A stretch of DNA of 64,000 nt from Pocillopora verrucosa. Its lineage: Eukaryota > Cnidaria > Anthozoa > Scleractinia > Pocilloporidae. The stretch covers positions 5,356,415-5,420,414 of the forward strand of contig NC_089321.1 of assembly GCF_036669915.1 (NCBI RefSeq), in the 5' to 3' direction. Below the pieces are notes generated by a model. That model saw nothing but the letters and a program-made list of their open reading frames with translations. It had not been told where the DNA came from and made no database searches. The first letter of the stretch is position 1. Every line of letters starts with the position of its first letter. Shown in pieces: positions 1 through 13,294 of this stretch. Position numbers and translations under genes: made by a program.

Positions 1-754
1 ACGTAGCCTAGTAGGCAAATTTTGGCCGATTCTTCTTTAAGTTAGGGCTCTTCAAAGCGAAGTCGCCTTCAAATTTGTCGCTTTATTGTTACGAATAATT
101 AATAATGTCTATGCATTTTACCTGATCGGATCGAGCAATAAATTGTTTTTCCTTTGGTTTTTCATTTTACTGGTAACAGAGTTTGGATTTGAAGAAACAA
201 TCTTTTTGCTGTTTAAAAAACTTATTTACAGAACTTACGCAAATTTTGATGTAAATGTGACAAAAACTTCACTGGGGCGTCCTTCAAAAAATCTTGTTTC
301 ACCCGGTGTTCTTACCTCTTAAAGGGTCATTGTATACATCCAGTTCAGCGTCACTTGACGTAACTTGACTTTCCTCTGTTGCTGAAATTACCGAGAAGAT
401 ATTTCAACTTTGTCAGCCTGAGTGATCATAACTATGTTCACTGACAGTTAGCGTTCTAATACTGACGCATTTGGCAGATTCTAAAAACCTTCAAATCGAA
501 ATGATCCAAAAAAATTGTGCACCAGAATTAAGATATACTTAATTAATAAACAGTACAAAATCACCACAAATAAGTCTTTCCCTGTTGCTTTTTCTCACCT
601 GTGGCTGGAAACTCATTTTTCTCCTCCAGTTCTCCTCCCGTTGTTGGGAGGTTACCTTCTGCCATAGCTAGAAATAAAATTAAATCGGTTGTACTGAGCT
701 ATTTTGTTAAAAATAAAAAGAGGATGAAAGTAATCGTTTTTATTCAAGAGTTTT
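1..754. other. Left-edge non-coding sequence
   Basis: AT-rich sequence before the first copy of the 3.7 kb repeat unit. Short open frames here have no recognisable domain, no convincing splice context and no similarity to the rest of the window. No gene or repeat could be supported. Confidence 0.5.
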
Positions 755-2477
755 GATTGTAAATTTGAATGAAATACAATTTTTAAATAGGAGCATCGAA
801 AACAGAGACTCACCGCACTGAAACTCAGCTTGCCGGGAAACAATTCAATTTCGGACATTGAAATACAACAATTTCTCACTACAAGAACTACTATTTCCTT
901 AAAAAAGAATTGAATTCAGCTTCAGTTAAAAAAATTTAAATTTTTTTTAAAAAGGCCTACATGGGAAGTAAAACTGTCATGTTGATAAATCCGGCTGTAA
1001 TGACGACATTGATACCTTTACATGTGAAGATATAAATGGTACATTTGCAGCGTGCGGTGGAGATGTCACTTTTTGAAAACTGAAAAAATTCCGGTGTTTC
1101 ACCCACAACCATATTACCGTTATTATTACTATATATCGTGAATGTTACGATATCAAAAGTAACGTACAGATTGTGTATTTTTTATTCAACCTCAAGCTTT
1201 GTTTCAAACTTCGTTTGTTTTCGAGAGATAATAGCTGGTTTTGATATTGACGAGAGCTATAATTATATACAGAAACCAATGAAATTTATAAGTGTATGTA
1301 AGTGAAATATTTTCACGTCTGACAACAAAAACCCGAGAAAATTCGACTGAAATTAAATTTAACTGTTGTTAGCTGCACGAAAATTAAGATTACGACCTTT
1401 ATTTATAAATAAAATGAGCTCTAAACAGCTCTAATCAGTTACAGAATGAAGATTGATTTGTACCTGTTAAACTGTCATCCTCTGAATCCTTCTATTCTCC
1501 AAATGATATCATTTGTTAATTCTACGTGCCTGAAAATATCAAAAATAATATTTTGCTTTACAACAATTTCGATGAAAAAATGAAGGTAACATACGCACGC
1601 GTTTTAAAGATTTAACCTCCTATAATGTCCAGTTCCGTGATCAAAATTGCTGTTCTTCTTTAAGAAAATTATTGTGCTTGTTTTTTTGTTTGTTTGTTTT
1701 TTCAATTCTTTTTTTGATTATTACTTGTTATAATCCAGCGAAATCACTAGAGGGAGATACAAAGCTAAAGGAATCAAATCAATAATATGTATTCTTTATG
1801 TATACTTTTTTTTATAATTTTCTCGCCTTTTGATTGTAATATGCTACATATTTCTTCATTAGCTTTCCTCACCTCAAGAATACTTGCAATAAATTTAACT
1901 CCAATCAAGTTCTTTTCCAAGAAAAATACTTGACTTCTCGTTGTATCTAGAGAAAAGCATATTTAAATCGTTTCGCGTTTTGGAAAGAATTAAAGCGGTA
2001 CCATATGTACTGTTCTTAAAGAAATATCCGAGGAAGATATTCAAAATTTGTTAAATCTATGTACTCCATGCATCTTTGTGTACAGAAACCCTCAGTGTAT
2101 CTTACAGGAATTTTATGAATATACTGTTACTGAACCAGTTGTCTTTAAGTTGGAGGAGAAATCTGAGGCCCTAGCTCTCTGTCTCTTTGAGCGCCAGAAT
2201 TGTCTCCTGAGTTTGGATGCAGTAAGCTAAACCATACATAATTGTATAACAGTTCTTACAGACAAGTGACGCATTTGATGGTGGAATCAGAAATGCTGCA
2301 GCTTCGTAAATCCCTCATGGGAAGATAATAAGCTACCTCAAGGTCTGGTATGTTTATCTACATGTCAGCATTGATATTTAATCTGTCGTCTAACCTGATC
2401 TGACGGATATGGTTTTTTTTTGGGTCGTCGATTAAAAATTTTTTCCTTTGTCACGAAAGAGCCTAAAAATTTCCTTT

Positions 2478-3700
2478 CTATCATTATCATCATCATCAAC
2501 TTTTATTTCCCTTATTTACACAATAGAAAAAATTTCTTTACAGCTGTTATAGCTAGAAGGCGAGGAGACCCAGGAAGCCACTGGGCTAATGGAGGAGTCA
2601 CCTCACTTACATTAATAAATAAAGTAAAGAAAAAGTGCTGCGAATGTGCGGGTAGGCCAATTTAGTGATTATTTAAGTGAAAACTCTGAACGAGTGACTG
2701 AAACAGTAAGAGAGTTCCAAATTTTAGGACCTTGCTAGAGAATTGTAGATTGCTTGAGATTTGTACGGTACAAATGCGTTCGATAATTACTGGCTGTTCT
2801 GGTACCATAGTTGTGAATTTGGCTATTCGTTACAAGAAGATTGAGTAGCAATGGAGGCAATAAGTTATTTCTATAATAAAACATGAATTTGGCGATTTCA
2901 AACGTATTGACTTGGAAAATATCTAAAATTCCTAGTTTGGAGAATAAAGGAGCGGAATGGGCTCGATAGTCTGAGTTGGTGATAGCCCGCACGGCTCGCT
3001 TTAGCAAGTAATAAATTCTATTTAAGTTAGAAACGTATGTGGACGACCAGGCGCAGTTACAATAGACGATATAAGGATAAATTAAGGTGTAGTGCAAAGT
3101 GAGTTTGGTTGTAGAGGATAGAAAAAAGCGAGACCTGAATATAATACCCTTTGTATACATCATTGATTTAGCGATTTGTTTACATACATGGGTGATATAG
3201 TGTTTCCAGGTGAGATGATGATCAATATAGGCCCCATGGAATTTAGTTACGTTACATTGTTGAACGGCTGTCTGGGTTTAAAATTTACGTAGTTAGTTTT
3301 CTTTATATTAACTGAGAGCTTATTGCATTTTTGCCAAACATCAATATTTTGGAGTTCATCATTAAGTACGGATTCTAAGCAATTTGGGTTTGGGTGAGAA
3401 TAAAAGATACTGGTGTCATCAGCGAAAAGTAGAGGGTCTGTGAATTCGGAGGCATTAGGGTTAGGGTCATTTATGTACAGAATGAACAATAAAGGGCCTA
3501 AAATCGAACCTTGAGGGACGCCACACTTGATGGTTTGCATTGGAGACCAAGCTTGATTGAATTGGACAAATTGCTGGCGGCAAGAAAAGTAGCTTTACAC
3601 CACTGCAGAACCACGTTACGGATGCCATAGTGCTCCAATTTGGCAAACAAGATTTCATAATCCAGGGTGTCAAATTATGACAGAGTCAAACAAGATTTGA
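2478..3700 (-). mobile_element. Degenerate non-LTR retrotransposon (jockey/CR1-like LINE), 3' part
   Basis: Read on the minus strand, this encodes the C-terminal half of a LINE reverse transcriptase. Residues GVPQGSILGPLLF followed by FADDTSIF (about 3,410-3,535) are the RT motif and the catalytic A/FADD box. Upstream is a DTLDYEILFAKLEHYGIR-like block (about 3,610-3,670), joined to the RT block only across a frameshift. Downstream (2,735-3,163) is the thumb/connection region with LIYPYIVYCNCAW. The element ends at a TGATGATGATGATAATGAT tract (plus positions about 2,479-2,500), the simple-repeat tail typical of CR1/L2-type elements. It is 5'-truncated, frame-broken and non-autonomous. It lies inside repeat copy 1, so the insertion is later than, or specific to, that copy. 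Confidence 0.85.
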
Positions 3701-4329
3701 TGGTCGAGTGTCATATCATGTAATTTAGGACATGAAACTTTCGACATTGATGATCTAAGCAGTATGCATGATGATCCTTTATGTATCCACTGTATGTCAT
3801 GGCTCATTAACGAGAAATCTACAGCTTATTAATGTGAGAACTTCAGATCGTAGAATCCCATGGTCTAAGATTCGATCCTGCGTTCGTGACGAGTAAATAA
3901 GATCGATATTTCTTTCATTCTTTTGTCTCATGTTTCAAATTATTTCTATTTGTATTTATAGTCAATACCCGTTTATCTCATTCACTGCAATGGGTCCTTA
4001 TTGACTTATTCTGTTCTAACCTAACTCCTGTGAAAATGTGATTTGCCCCACAAGTGTGTAACAAAACGGTACACTTGTCAACACCAACAGTATTGGAGAA
4101 GCTGAATATGAGCTCATCGAAGTCGAAACAGAAAGCGGTGTATCATTGTTTATTTCGTGGTCCATGATTCTATTTTGTAGCTATACTGTTTTACTATTTG
4201 TACGCCAGGTTGAGACTGGGCCTCATACAAGATCTTTTAGGTTTTCATTTTCTTTAATCCCGAGTATAGCACAATGACATAAACGTCCTGCTTTTTAATT
4301 TTTTTTGTTGATGTGGAAGTCGTTAAACC

Positions 4330-4420
4330 ACTGCCTGCTTAGGTTGTAGGGCGCTGGGCTGCCGTGCGGGATGTCGAGGGTTCAAGGCCAACAGAGCAGA
4401 ATTCTGCTCTAATATTAGTA
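4330..4420 (+). repeat. tRNA-like/SINE-like stretch in repeat unit, copy 1
   Basis: A block with a B-box-like GGGTTCAAGGCC preceded by a GGTTGTAGGGCGCTGGGCTG segment recurs at 8,450-8,520 and 11,680-11,755. In those copies the B box is a cleaner GGGTTCAAGCCC. The A box is weak, so this is a tRNA-derived relic rather than a tRNA gene. Confidence 0.4.
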
Positions 4421-5974
4421 TTTACTGAGCCCACAGTTTTATATTCCAACGCACGATGTAAACACTCAAACATCGTGCCCATTTTGTCCGTCATCGCACG
4501 AAAAGGTAAATCTACTTAAAATGAACTCTAACAGATAACCAGTTAAAAATGATACTACTAACCACCTTAGAGATAAGTAGTCTGAACATTTGAAGACAAA
4601 AATTTATTCGCCGTCGACGATTACCCTGTCAATTTTCGCGAGTAGGTGGAAGGACGTTCCAAATTCTTTAAAAAACCAGAATAATTAATCATGTCGTTGC
4701 CGAGGTTTCGTTTTCATTCGTGATCAAGAAATCGTAGTCATCGTGGTTCTGGGGTTAAAATTTTCACTTTTGTTAACACGTTTACCCAATTTCTCTGCTA
4801 TTTCTACGTTGTGGTGGGACCCGCGAGCGAGCAAGAAAACCTGTGCTCTGATCGGCTCCCAAAGAGTGCAAAATGTGTTTTCTTTTGAGTCCCTCGTTGA
4901 TTCCCCAAAAAAGGATAAAAAAGAAATGCTTCTAGCCTGTTGAATACCTCGAATAATGTCGTAACTAAACAGTTTATTCTTGTCATATGAACAAAAGCTT
5001 TTCGGGCATTTTTGGTTAAAACAGGTCACAGATGCGTCCCAAATGAAAACAAAAATCAAAACGAGACTAGCAGAGTCATTTGGTAATTCCATGGTGCATG
5101 AAAATATTTTGTTATAATGTAATATATCCTTTGATCCTTTGCTGAGGACGTCTTCGTCTCGGTCCTTAAAATGTAATGAGAGAAATTGGCCGATGTACAG
5201 CCTTCTTAGGCTCACACTCGTTCGGGAATACAAATGCATATAGGAGGTATTAGATAATCGCGCGTGGATACGAAATTTACCATCGAGTGTTCATGACATC
5301 TTTTACACCTTCAATGAGATTATTCAATTCAAGCAGTTATATCTGTATCCAAAAGGTGGACATGAATCATCCTTTTTAAATAAAGATATTGATTGAAAAT
5401 TTGCATCAAATACAATTTTTTAAATAGGAGCATTGAAAATAGAGATCCGCTGCACTGACGCTCAGCTTGTCGGAAAACCAATTCAATTTCGGACATCGTA
5501 ATGCAAAAATTTATTATTATAAGTAGTATTTCCTTAAAAAATAATTCAATTCAGCTTCAGGTAAGAAAAAAAAAGATAAAAAAAAGCCTACATGGAAAGT
5601 AAAACGGTCATGTTGATAAATTCGGTCTAATGACGACCTTGATACCTTTATATGTGAAGATATGAATGGTACATTTACAGCGTGCGGTGGATATGCATAT
5701 GTCACGTTTTGGAAACTGAAAAAATTCTGGTATTTCACCGACAACCATATTACCGTTATTCTTACCATATATCGCAAATGTTAAGATATCAAAAGAAACG
5801 TAGGAATTGTGTATTTTTTTTTCAACCTCGAGCTTTGTTTCAAACTTCGTTTGTTTTCGAGAGATATTTGCTGGTTTTGACTTTGACAAGAGCTATAATT
5901 ATATAGAGCACGTTATCTAGCTCTGTCACATGCTCATCACACGCTTCTGCCGCATAACGGTTACGTATATTTAA

Positions 5975-6182
5975 ATCTTTAACTCCCGTGATCTAATTGT
6001 TAATTCTCCCCTCTAGCGGCTACATGTTTCCTTTCAAAGTAGATACGGAAACTTGGTGTTAGTTAAAAGATAACGAGTTCTACCTGATAAAACTTTGAGT
6101 ATTCTCATTGCCTGTTTGCTGGACAATGTATTGATATTACAGGGATAAGTTACAAATTACATCACTTGCAGGAGTTTAAAAA
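5975..6182 (+). mobile_element. Decayed MITE of the TTAA family inside repeat copy 2
   Basis: Starts CTTTAACTCCCGTGATCT and ends GCAGGAGTTTAAA, a degraded form of the terminal inverted repeats of the TTAA MITE family seen intact at 50,022 and 57,050. The equivalent copy in repeat unit 3 is at about 9,708-9,915. Confidence 0.5.
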
Positions 6183-6880
6183 TTTAGGAAATTGCATCGC
6201 GTGCAAACTATTGAGCCACGAGCCGAATGAGAGAAACCAATGAAACATTTCGTCATCTGACAACAATAAACCGAGAAACTCGACTGTATAAACGTTGATT
6301 GTTGTCAGCCGCAAGAAAAATAAGGCTGCGATCTTTCATTAGAAATAACATGAGCTCTACAGCTCTAATCAGTTGCTGAATGAAAATTGATCACACAAAT
6401 TATATCACTTGCAGGAGTTTAAAAATTTAGGAAATTGCATCGCGTGCAAACTATTGAGCCACGAGCCGAATGAGAGAAACCAATGAAACATTTCGTCATC
6501 TGACAACAATAAACCGAGAAACTCGACTGTATAAAAGTTGATTGTTGTCAGCCGCAAGAAAAATAAGGCTGCGATCTTTCATTAGAAATAACATGAGCTC
6601 TACAGCTCTAATCAGTTGCTGAATGAAAATTGATCACACAAATTATATCACTTGCAGGAGTTTAAAAATTTAGGAAATTGCATCGCGTGCAAACTATTGA
6701 GCCACGAGCCAAATGAGAGAAACCAATGAAACATTTCGTCATCTGACAACAATAAACCGAGAAACTCGACTGTATAAAAGTTGATTGTTGTCAGCCGCAA
6801 GAAAAATAAGGCTGCGATCTTTCATTAGAAATAACATGAGCGCTACAGCTCTAATCATTTGCAGAACAAAATTGATCCTC
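6155..6880 (+). repeat. 243-bp tandem repeat, three units
   Basis: The string GCAGGAGTTTAAAAATTTAG occurs at 6,168, 6,411 and 6,654, a period of exactly 243 bp. Units are nearly identical, differing by a few substitutions. The third diverges near its end (ATGAGCGCTACAGC instead of ATGAGCTCTACAGC), and that variant is the one seen in the single unit of repeat copy 3 (9,895-10,120). The array starts in the 3' end of a decayed MITE. Confidence 0.95.
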
Positions 6881-9117
6881 TGAATCTCTCTATTCTCCAA
6901 ACGATGTCATTTGTCAATTCTACATGCCTCAAAATATTGAGAATAACGTTTTGCTTTACAACAATTTCGATGAAAAAATGAAGGTAACATATTCACGAGT
7001 TTGAACCTCTAACCTCGTCTAATGCCCAGTTTCGTGATCAAAATTGCTGTTCTTCTTTAAGAAAGTTATTGCGTTTAATTTTTTGTTTGTCTGCTTTTTT
7101 ATTCTTTTGATGATGATTATTACTTGTTTACATGTTTTTCCATGGCGATTAATTAATTCTGTGATTTAAATTCAGCTCTTTTTCTTTACGTGCAAAACAC
7201 TCGCAATCCGCAAATTCCCTTTTCTCCTCAGAGCAGGACATGTTACTCTCTCCCAAAACTGAATCGATAAGGATGAATTCACACGTGAGTTATATTGTAC
7301 CAATGCAATTTCTCTTCAAGCGATCAACTCGATATATCCCTCGTTCAATATGTTACACATTTGTTTTTGGTCATATTCCCATTAGCGTTACAGTTCTCTC
7401 AAAGTTTCATTTTCCGCTCTCACCGTGACAACTTCATAAAGTTTCTAAAAATAATAACGATGAGCTTTTTTCTAGTAAATAACTCAATTCAGCACTAAAT
7501 ATTTTTGCAGTCAAAAGTGCAGGTGTCCAGTGAAATCACCAGAGGGAGATACAAAGCTAAAGAAATCACATCAACAATATGTATTATTTATGTATATTTT
7601 TTTTCCAATTTTCCCGTCTTTCGATTATAATATGCTACATATTTCTTCATTATCTTTCCTCACCTGAAGAGTACTTGCAATGAATTTAACTCCAATCAAG
7701 TTCTTTTCCAATAAAAATACTTGACTTCTCGTTGTATCTAGAGAAGAGAATATTTAAATCGTTTCGCATCTTGGAAAGAATTAAAGCGAATACCATAAGT
7801 ACTCTTCTTAAAGAAATATCCCAGGAAGATATTCAAAATTTGTGAAATCTATGTAGTCCGTGCATCTCTGTGAACAGAAACTCTCAGTGTCTCCTACAGG
7901 AATTTTATGCATAAATCGTCACTGAACCAATCTATAGTTATATGTGAGAACTTCTGATCGTAAAATCCGATGATCTAAGATTCGATCCTGCGTTCGTGAC
8001 AAGTAAATAAGATCGATATTTCTTTCATTCTTTTGTCTCATGTTTCAAATTATTTCTATTGGTATCTTTAGTCAATACCCGTTTATCTCGTTCACTGTTT
8101 TAGGTCGCTATTTACTTATTCTGTCCTCATCTTAACTCCTGTGAAAATGTGACTTGCCCTACAAGTGTGTAACAAAACAGTGCACTTGGTAACACCAGCA
8201 GTATTGAAGAAGCTTAATATAAGCTCATCGAACTCGAAACAGAAAATCGTGTATCATTGTTTAATTCGTGATCCATGATTCTATTTTGTAGCTATGCTGT
8301 TTCACAATTTATACGCCAAGTTGAGACTGGGCCTCATACAAGATCTTTTAGGTTTTCATTTTCTTTAATCCCGAGTATAGCACAATGACATAAACATACT
8401 ACTTTTTAATTTCTTTTTTTTTTTTTTTTGCTGATTTGATAGTCGTTAAACCACTGCCTGCTTAGATTGTAGAGCGCCGGGTTGCCTTGCGGGAGGTCGA
8501 GGGTTCAAGCCCTACAGAAAAGAATTCTGCTCCAATATCAGTATTTACTGAAAAAAACATAGTCATCGTGGTTCTGGGGTTAAAATTTTCACTTTTGTTG
8601 ACACTTTTACCCAATTTCTCTGCTATTTATACGTTGTGGTGGGACCCGCGAGCGAGCAAGAAAACCTGTGCTCTGATCGGCTACCAAAGAGTGCAAAATG
8701 TGTTTTCTTTTGAGTCCCTCGTTGATTCCCCAAAAAAGGAAAAAAAAGAAATGCTTCTAGCCTGTTGAATACCTCGAATAATGTCGTAACTAAACAGTTT
8801 ATTCTTGTCATATGAATAAAAGCTTTTTTGGTATTTTTGGTTAAAAGATGAGGTCACAGATTCGTCCTAAATGAAAACAAAACAAAACAAAACAAAGATC
8901 ACAGTGTGAGAGAAACTGGCTGATGTACAGCCTTCTTAAGCTCACACTCGTTCAGGAATGCAAACGCATATATGAGGTATTAGATAATCGCGCGGGGATA
9001 CGAATTTTACCATCGAGTGTTCATGACATCTTTTACACCTTCAAAGAAATTATTCAATTCAAGCCGATATACTCGTAGCCAAAAGCGGACATGTATCATC
9101 CTTTTTATGTAAAGATA

Positions 9118-12014
9118 TTGATTGAAAATTAGCATCAAATACAATTTTTTAAATAGGAGCATCGAAAATAGAGATCCGCTGCACTGACGCTCAGCTCGTT
9201 GGAAAACCAATTCCATCCCGGACATTGTAATGCAAAAATTTATTATTATAAGAAGTATTTTCTTAAAAAAATAATTCAATTCAGCTTCAGGCAAAAAAAA
9301 AAAAGATAAAATAAAAGCCTACATGGAAAGTAAAACAGTCATGTTGATAAATTTGGTTCTAATGACGACCTTGATACTTTTATACGTGAAGATATAAATG
9401 GTACATTTACAGCGTAAGGTGGATATGCATATGTCACGTTTTGGAAACTAAAAAAATTCTGGTTCTTTCACCGACAACCATATTACCGTTATTCTTACCA
9501 TATATCGCAAATGTTACGATATCAAAGGAAACGTAGGAATTGTGTATTTTTTTTCAACCTCGAGCTTTCTTTCAAACTTCGTTTGTTTTCGAGAGATATT
9601 TGCTGGTTTTGACTTCGACAAGAGCTATAATTATATACAGCAGTTTATCTAGCTCTGTCACATGCTCATCACACGCTCCTGCCGCATAACGGTCACGTAC
9701 ATTTAAATCTTTAACTCCCGTGATCTAATTGTTAATTCTCCCCTCCAGCGGCTACATGTTTTCTTTCAAAGTAGATACGGAAATTTGGTGTTAGTTAAAA
9801 GATAACGAGTTCTACCTGATAAAACTTTGAGTATTCTCATTGCCTGTTTGCCGGATAATGTATTGATATTACAGGGATAAGTTACAAGTTATATCACTTG
9901 CAGGAGTTTAAAAATTTAGGAAATTGCATCGCGTGCAAACTATTGAGCCACGAGCCAAATGAGAAAAACCAATGAAACATTTCGTCATCTGACAACAATA
10001 AACCGAAAACTCGACTGTATTAAAGTTGATTGTTGTCCGCCGCAAGAAAAATAAGATTGCGATCTTTCACTGTAAATAACATGAGCGCTACAGCTCTAAT
10101 CATTTGCAGAATGAAATTGATCCACGGAATCCCTCTATTCTCCAAACGATGTCATTTGTCAATTCTACATGCTTCAAAATATTGAGAACAACGTTTTTCT
10201 TTACAACAATTTCGATGAAAAAATGAAGGTAACATATTCACGAGTTCGAACCTCTAAGCTCGTCTAATGCCCAGTTTCGTGATCAAAATTGCTCTTCTCC
10301 TTTAAGAAACTTATTGCGCTTGTATTTTTGTTTGTTTGTTTTTTTATTCTTTGATGATTATTATTACTTGTTTATATGTTTCTCCATGGCGATTAATTAA
10401 TTCTGTGATTTAAATTCAGCTCTTTTTCTTTACGTGCAAAACACTTGCAATCCGCAAAATCCCTTTTCTCCTCAGAGCAGGACATATTACTCTCTTCCAA
10501 AACTGAATCGACAAGGATGAATTCACACCGCGAGTTATATTGTACCAATGCAATTTCTCTTCAAGCGATCAACTCTATATATCCCTCGTTCAATATAATA
10601 CACATTTGTTTTTGGTCATATTCCCATTAGCGTTACAGTTCTCTCAAAGTTTCATTTTCCGCTCTCACCGTGACAACTTCATAAATTTTTTTAAAATAAT
10701 AACGGTAAGCTTTTTTCTTGTAAATAACTCAATTTAGCGCTAGATATTTTTGCAGTCAGAAGCGTAGAAATCACCAGAGGGAGATACAAATCTAAAGGAT
10801 TCACATCAATAATATGTATTCTTTATGTATATTTTTTTTTCCAATTTCTCGTCTTTCGATTATAATATGCTACATATAATTCTTCATTATCTTTCCTCAC
10901 CTCCAGAATACTTGCAATAAATTTAACTCCAATAAATTTCTTCTCCAAGGGAAATACTTGACTTCTCGTTGTATCTAGAGAAAAGCATATTTAAATCGTT
11001 TCGCGCCTTGGAAAGAATTAAAGCGAAAACCATAAGTACTCTTCTTATAGAAATATCCGAGGAAGATATTCAAAATTTGTGAAATCTATGTAGTCCATGC
11101 ATCGTTGTGAACAGAAACCCTCAGTATTTCCTACAGGAATTTTATGCATAAATCGTTACTGAACCAATCTATAGTTATATGTGAGAACTTCTGATCGTAA
11201 AATCCGATGGTCTAAGATTCGATCCTGCGTTCATGACGAGTAAACAAGATCTATATTTCTTTCATTCTTTTGTCTCATGTTTCAAATTATTTCTATTGGT
11301 ATCTTTAGTCAATACCCGTTTATCTCATTCACTGCATTAGGTCGCTATTAACTTATTCTGTCCTCACCTTAACTCCTGTGAAAATGTGACTTGCCCTACA
11401 AGTGTGTAACAAAACGGTGCACTTTAGTAACACCAGCAGTATTGGAGAAGCTGAATATAAGCTCATCGAGCTCGAAACAGAAAATCGTGTATCATTGTTT
11501 ATTTCGTGATCCATGACGGATTCTATTTTGCAGCTATGCTGTTTCACTATTTATACGCCAAGTTGAGACTGGGCCTCATACAAGATCTTTTAGGTTTTCA
11601 TTTTCTTTAATCCCGAGTATAGCACAATGACATAAACATCCTACTTTTTGATTTCTTTTTTTTCTGCTTTGATAGTCGTTAAACCACTGCCTGCTTAGGT
11701 TGTAGGGCGCTGGGCTGCCTTGCGGGAGGTCGAGGGTTCAAGCCCTACAGAAAAGAATTCTGCTCCAATATCAGTATTTACTGAAGAAATCGTAGTCATC
11801 GTTGTTCTGGGGTTAAAATTTTCACTTTTGTTGACACGTTTACCCAATTTCTCGGCTATTTCTACGTTGTGGTGGGACCCGCGAGCGAGCAAGAAAACTC
11901 CTGTGCTCCAATCGGCGTTGATTCCCCAAAAAAGGAAAAAAAAAAAGAAATGCTTGTAGCCTGTTGAATACCTCGAATAATGTCGTAACTAAAAAGGAGA
12001 TTCTTGTCATATGA
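9118..12014 (+). repeat. Segmental repeat unit, copy 3 (3'-truncated)
   Basis: Third direct copy, with a single 243-bp unit (about 9,890-10,120) and the same tRNA-like stretch (11,680-11,755). Similarity to copies 1 and 2 stops at the block ending TCGTAACTAAA...TTCTTGTCATATGA, about 12,014, where the galaxin-flanking repeat begins. Confidence 0.85.
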
Positions 12015-13294
12015 AGTCAGAGGACGTCAATGATCTGACGCGCTTCAAGCGGAAGGGAAACTCAACCGACATTACAGTACATGTAACACCTACAGCTAGG
12101 ACTAAACACAGCATGTTATTCCTTCGATTATTTGTTTGAGAATACAGGCCTACCTAAGTTTGAGGGTAATTGCCAATATGTGGAGAGATTAAAAGGTACG
12201 GCTCCTTGTAGATTAGCTCATGGCTATCTTCTACCTGTTTGTATACAGCTATGAGTGCAAATATCACTCTCTCTGTTCGCTAATAGGAGTCAATTAACAC
12301 CATCTCTGACACGCCGGAAATAGAACTGAAACGAATCTTGGTAACGCCTACGGGACGAAAAAACAGTAAGCCGTACGGGATATAATATTTTTCCAGGTCT
12401 TTAGGATTCTGTTCGGTTTCTATCGCAATCATACCGCACAATTTATGGCCTTGACTTTTTTGTATGACAAGGTCAATTTTCAATGAATTAGGTCCTGGTT
12501 GTTCGAAGAATGGATAGCGCCATCCACTGGATAAATCACTATGCGTGGGATGTTACGTACGTTTTGTTGACCTTGAACTGCTGGATAGCGGTTTAAACGT
12601 TATTTTGTGTTATCCGGCCGCCCTTGAAGGCAGATTAAACAAGCCTTCGAACTTACGCCAGTCGCTGAATCGGTTTGTCTGATGAGAAGGGGCGCTCGTC
12701 AAAATCGTTTCAGGTTCGTTTCCGGTGAAAGCACGTCTTAGTAATAATTTTCGTTGATTCTTCTTAAATAAATATGTAATGTTAACCGCGATAGTAACGT
12801 GCTTTGTTTGGTCCTGCAGGCCTTTCATGCATGTTCTGCAACGTTTTGGTTTTGTTTGCGGCTGAGGCGCGCTGTCGATGACGTGTACTGACTTCTAGGA
12901 TCAAATGAACTACCGTGTGGTAATAGTTGCCTATTTCGGCTTCAATGAAAAAAGATGTCTACTTTCAAATGCTAGAGATAACACATATCATCATTTGTTT
13001 TCTACGACTGTAACATTAACGAAACAATTAACAAGTAATTTCCGGCGAGATTGCAGTGTGGTCCTAGGTACATTCAGAAATCCAAAATCGGCGGTAAAAA
13101 GTTTTGTGTCGTAAAGAGTACAGACATTTTACCTGTTTATCGTCACATCATCGATAATATTACAAGAAATAGCAATATCAATGATGATAATAACAGTGAA
13201 AATAGCAATGACAATAACTTTGCTCGGGCCTCCAATCGAATCTAACACACTCATTGCTCTTAGTTACAATATGTATAATTATGCCAATTTTATC
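12015..13294 (+). repeat. Galaxin-flanking direct repeat, left copy
   Basis: Direct repeat of 16,056-17,722. Both start GTCAGAG.ACGTCAATGAT and end TGCCAATTTTATC. It contains a foldback-type block (about 12,497-12,635: TTGTTCGAAGAATGGATAGC ... GTTATCCGGC) resembling the palindromic GGATAAC/GTTATCC elements common in cnidarian DNA. No gene was recognised. The open frame at 12,280-12,483 (minus) recurs in altered form in the right copy and carries no domain. Confidence 0.85.

Larger units (their letters stand above)
755..5390 (+). repeat. Segmental repeat unit, copy 1 (interrupted by LINE)
   Basis: First of three direct copies of a long unit. It aligns by eye with 5,390-9,118 and 9,118-12,014. 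Shared blocks in order include the start (GAAATACAATTTTTAAATAGGAG near 770), the block near 1,428-1,620, the block ending near 2,139, the block restarting near 3,830 (TGTGAGAACTTC), the tRNA-like stretch near 4,335-4,400 and the end block near 4,940-5,240. Roughly 2,140-3,828 has no counterpart in the other copies and holds LINE remains. No conserved gene is evident in the unit. Confidence 0.8.
5390..9118 (+). repeat. Segmental repeat unit, copy 2 (with 243-bp tandem array)
   Basis: Second copy of the long unit, lacking the LINE insert of copy 1. Compared with copy 3 (9,118-12,014) it is nearly identical over long stretches, but has two extra 243-bp units at 6,155-6,880. The end block (about 8,900-9,110, matching 5,180-5,390) is absent from copy 3. 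Open frames such as 8,487-8,768 recur in the copies but contain no known domain and are not counted as genes. Confidence 0.85.

Noticed and set aside
4724-5239. 171-codon minus-strand frame in repeat copy 1
   Set aside because: The equivalent positions in copies 2 and 3 have indels that break the frame. No domain was recognised.
6155-6880. CRISPR-like array
   Set aside because: The repeated unit is a single contiguous 243-bp tandem repeat with no unique spacers, in a eukaryotic genome.
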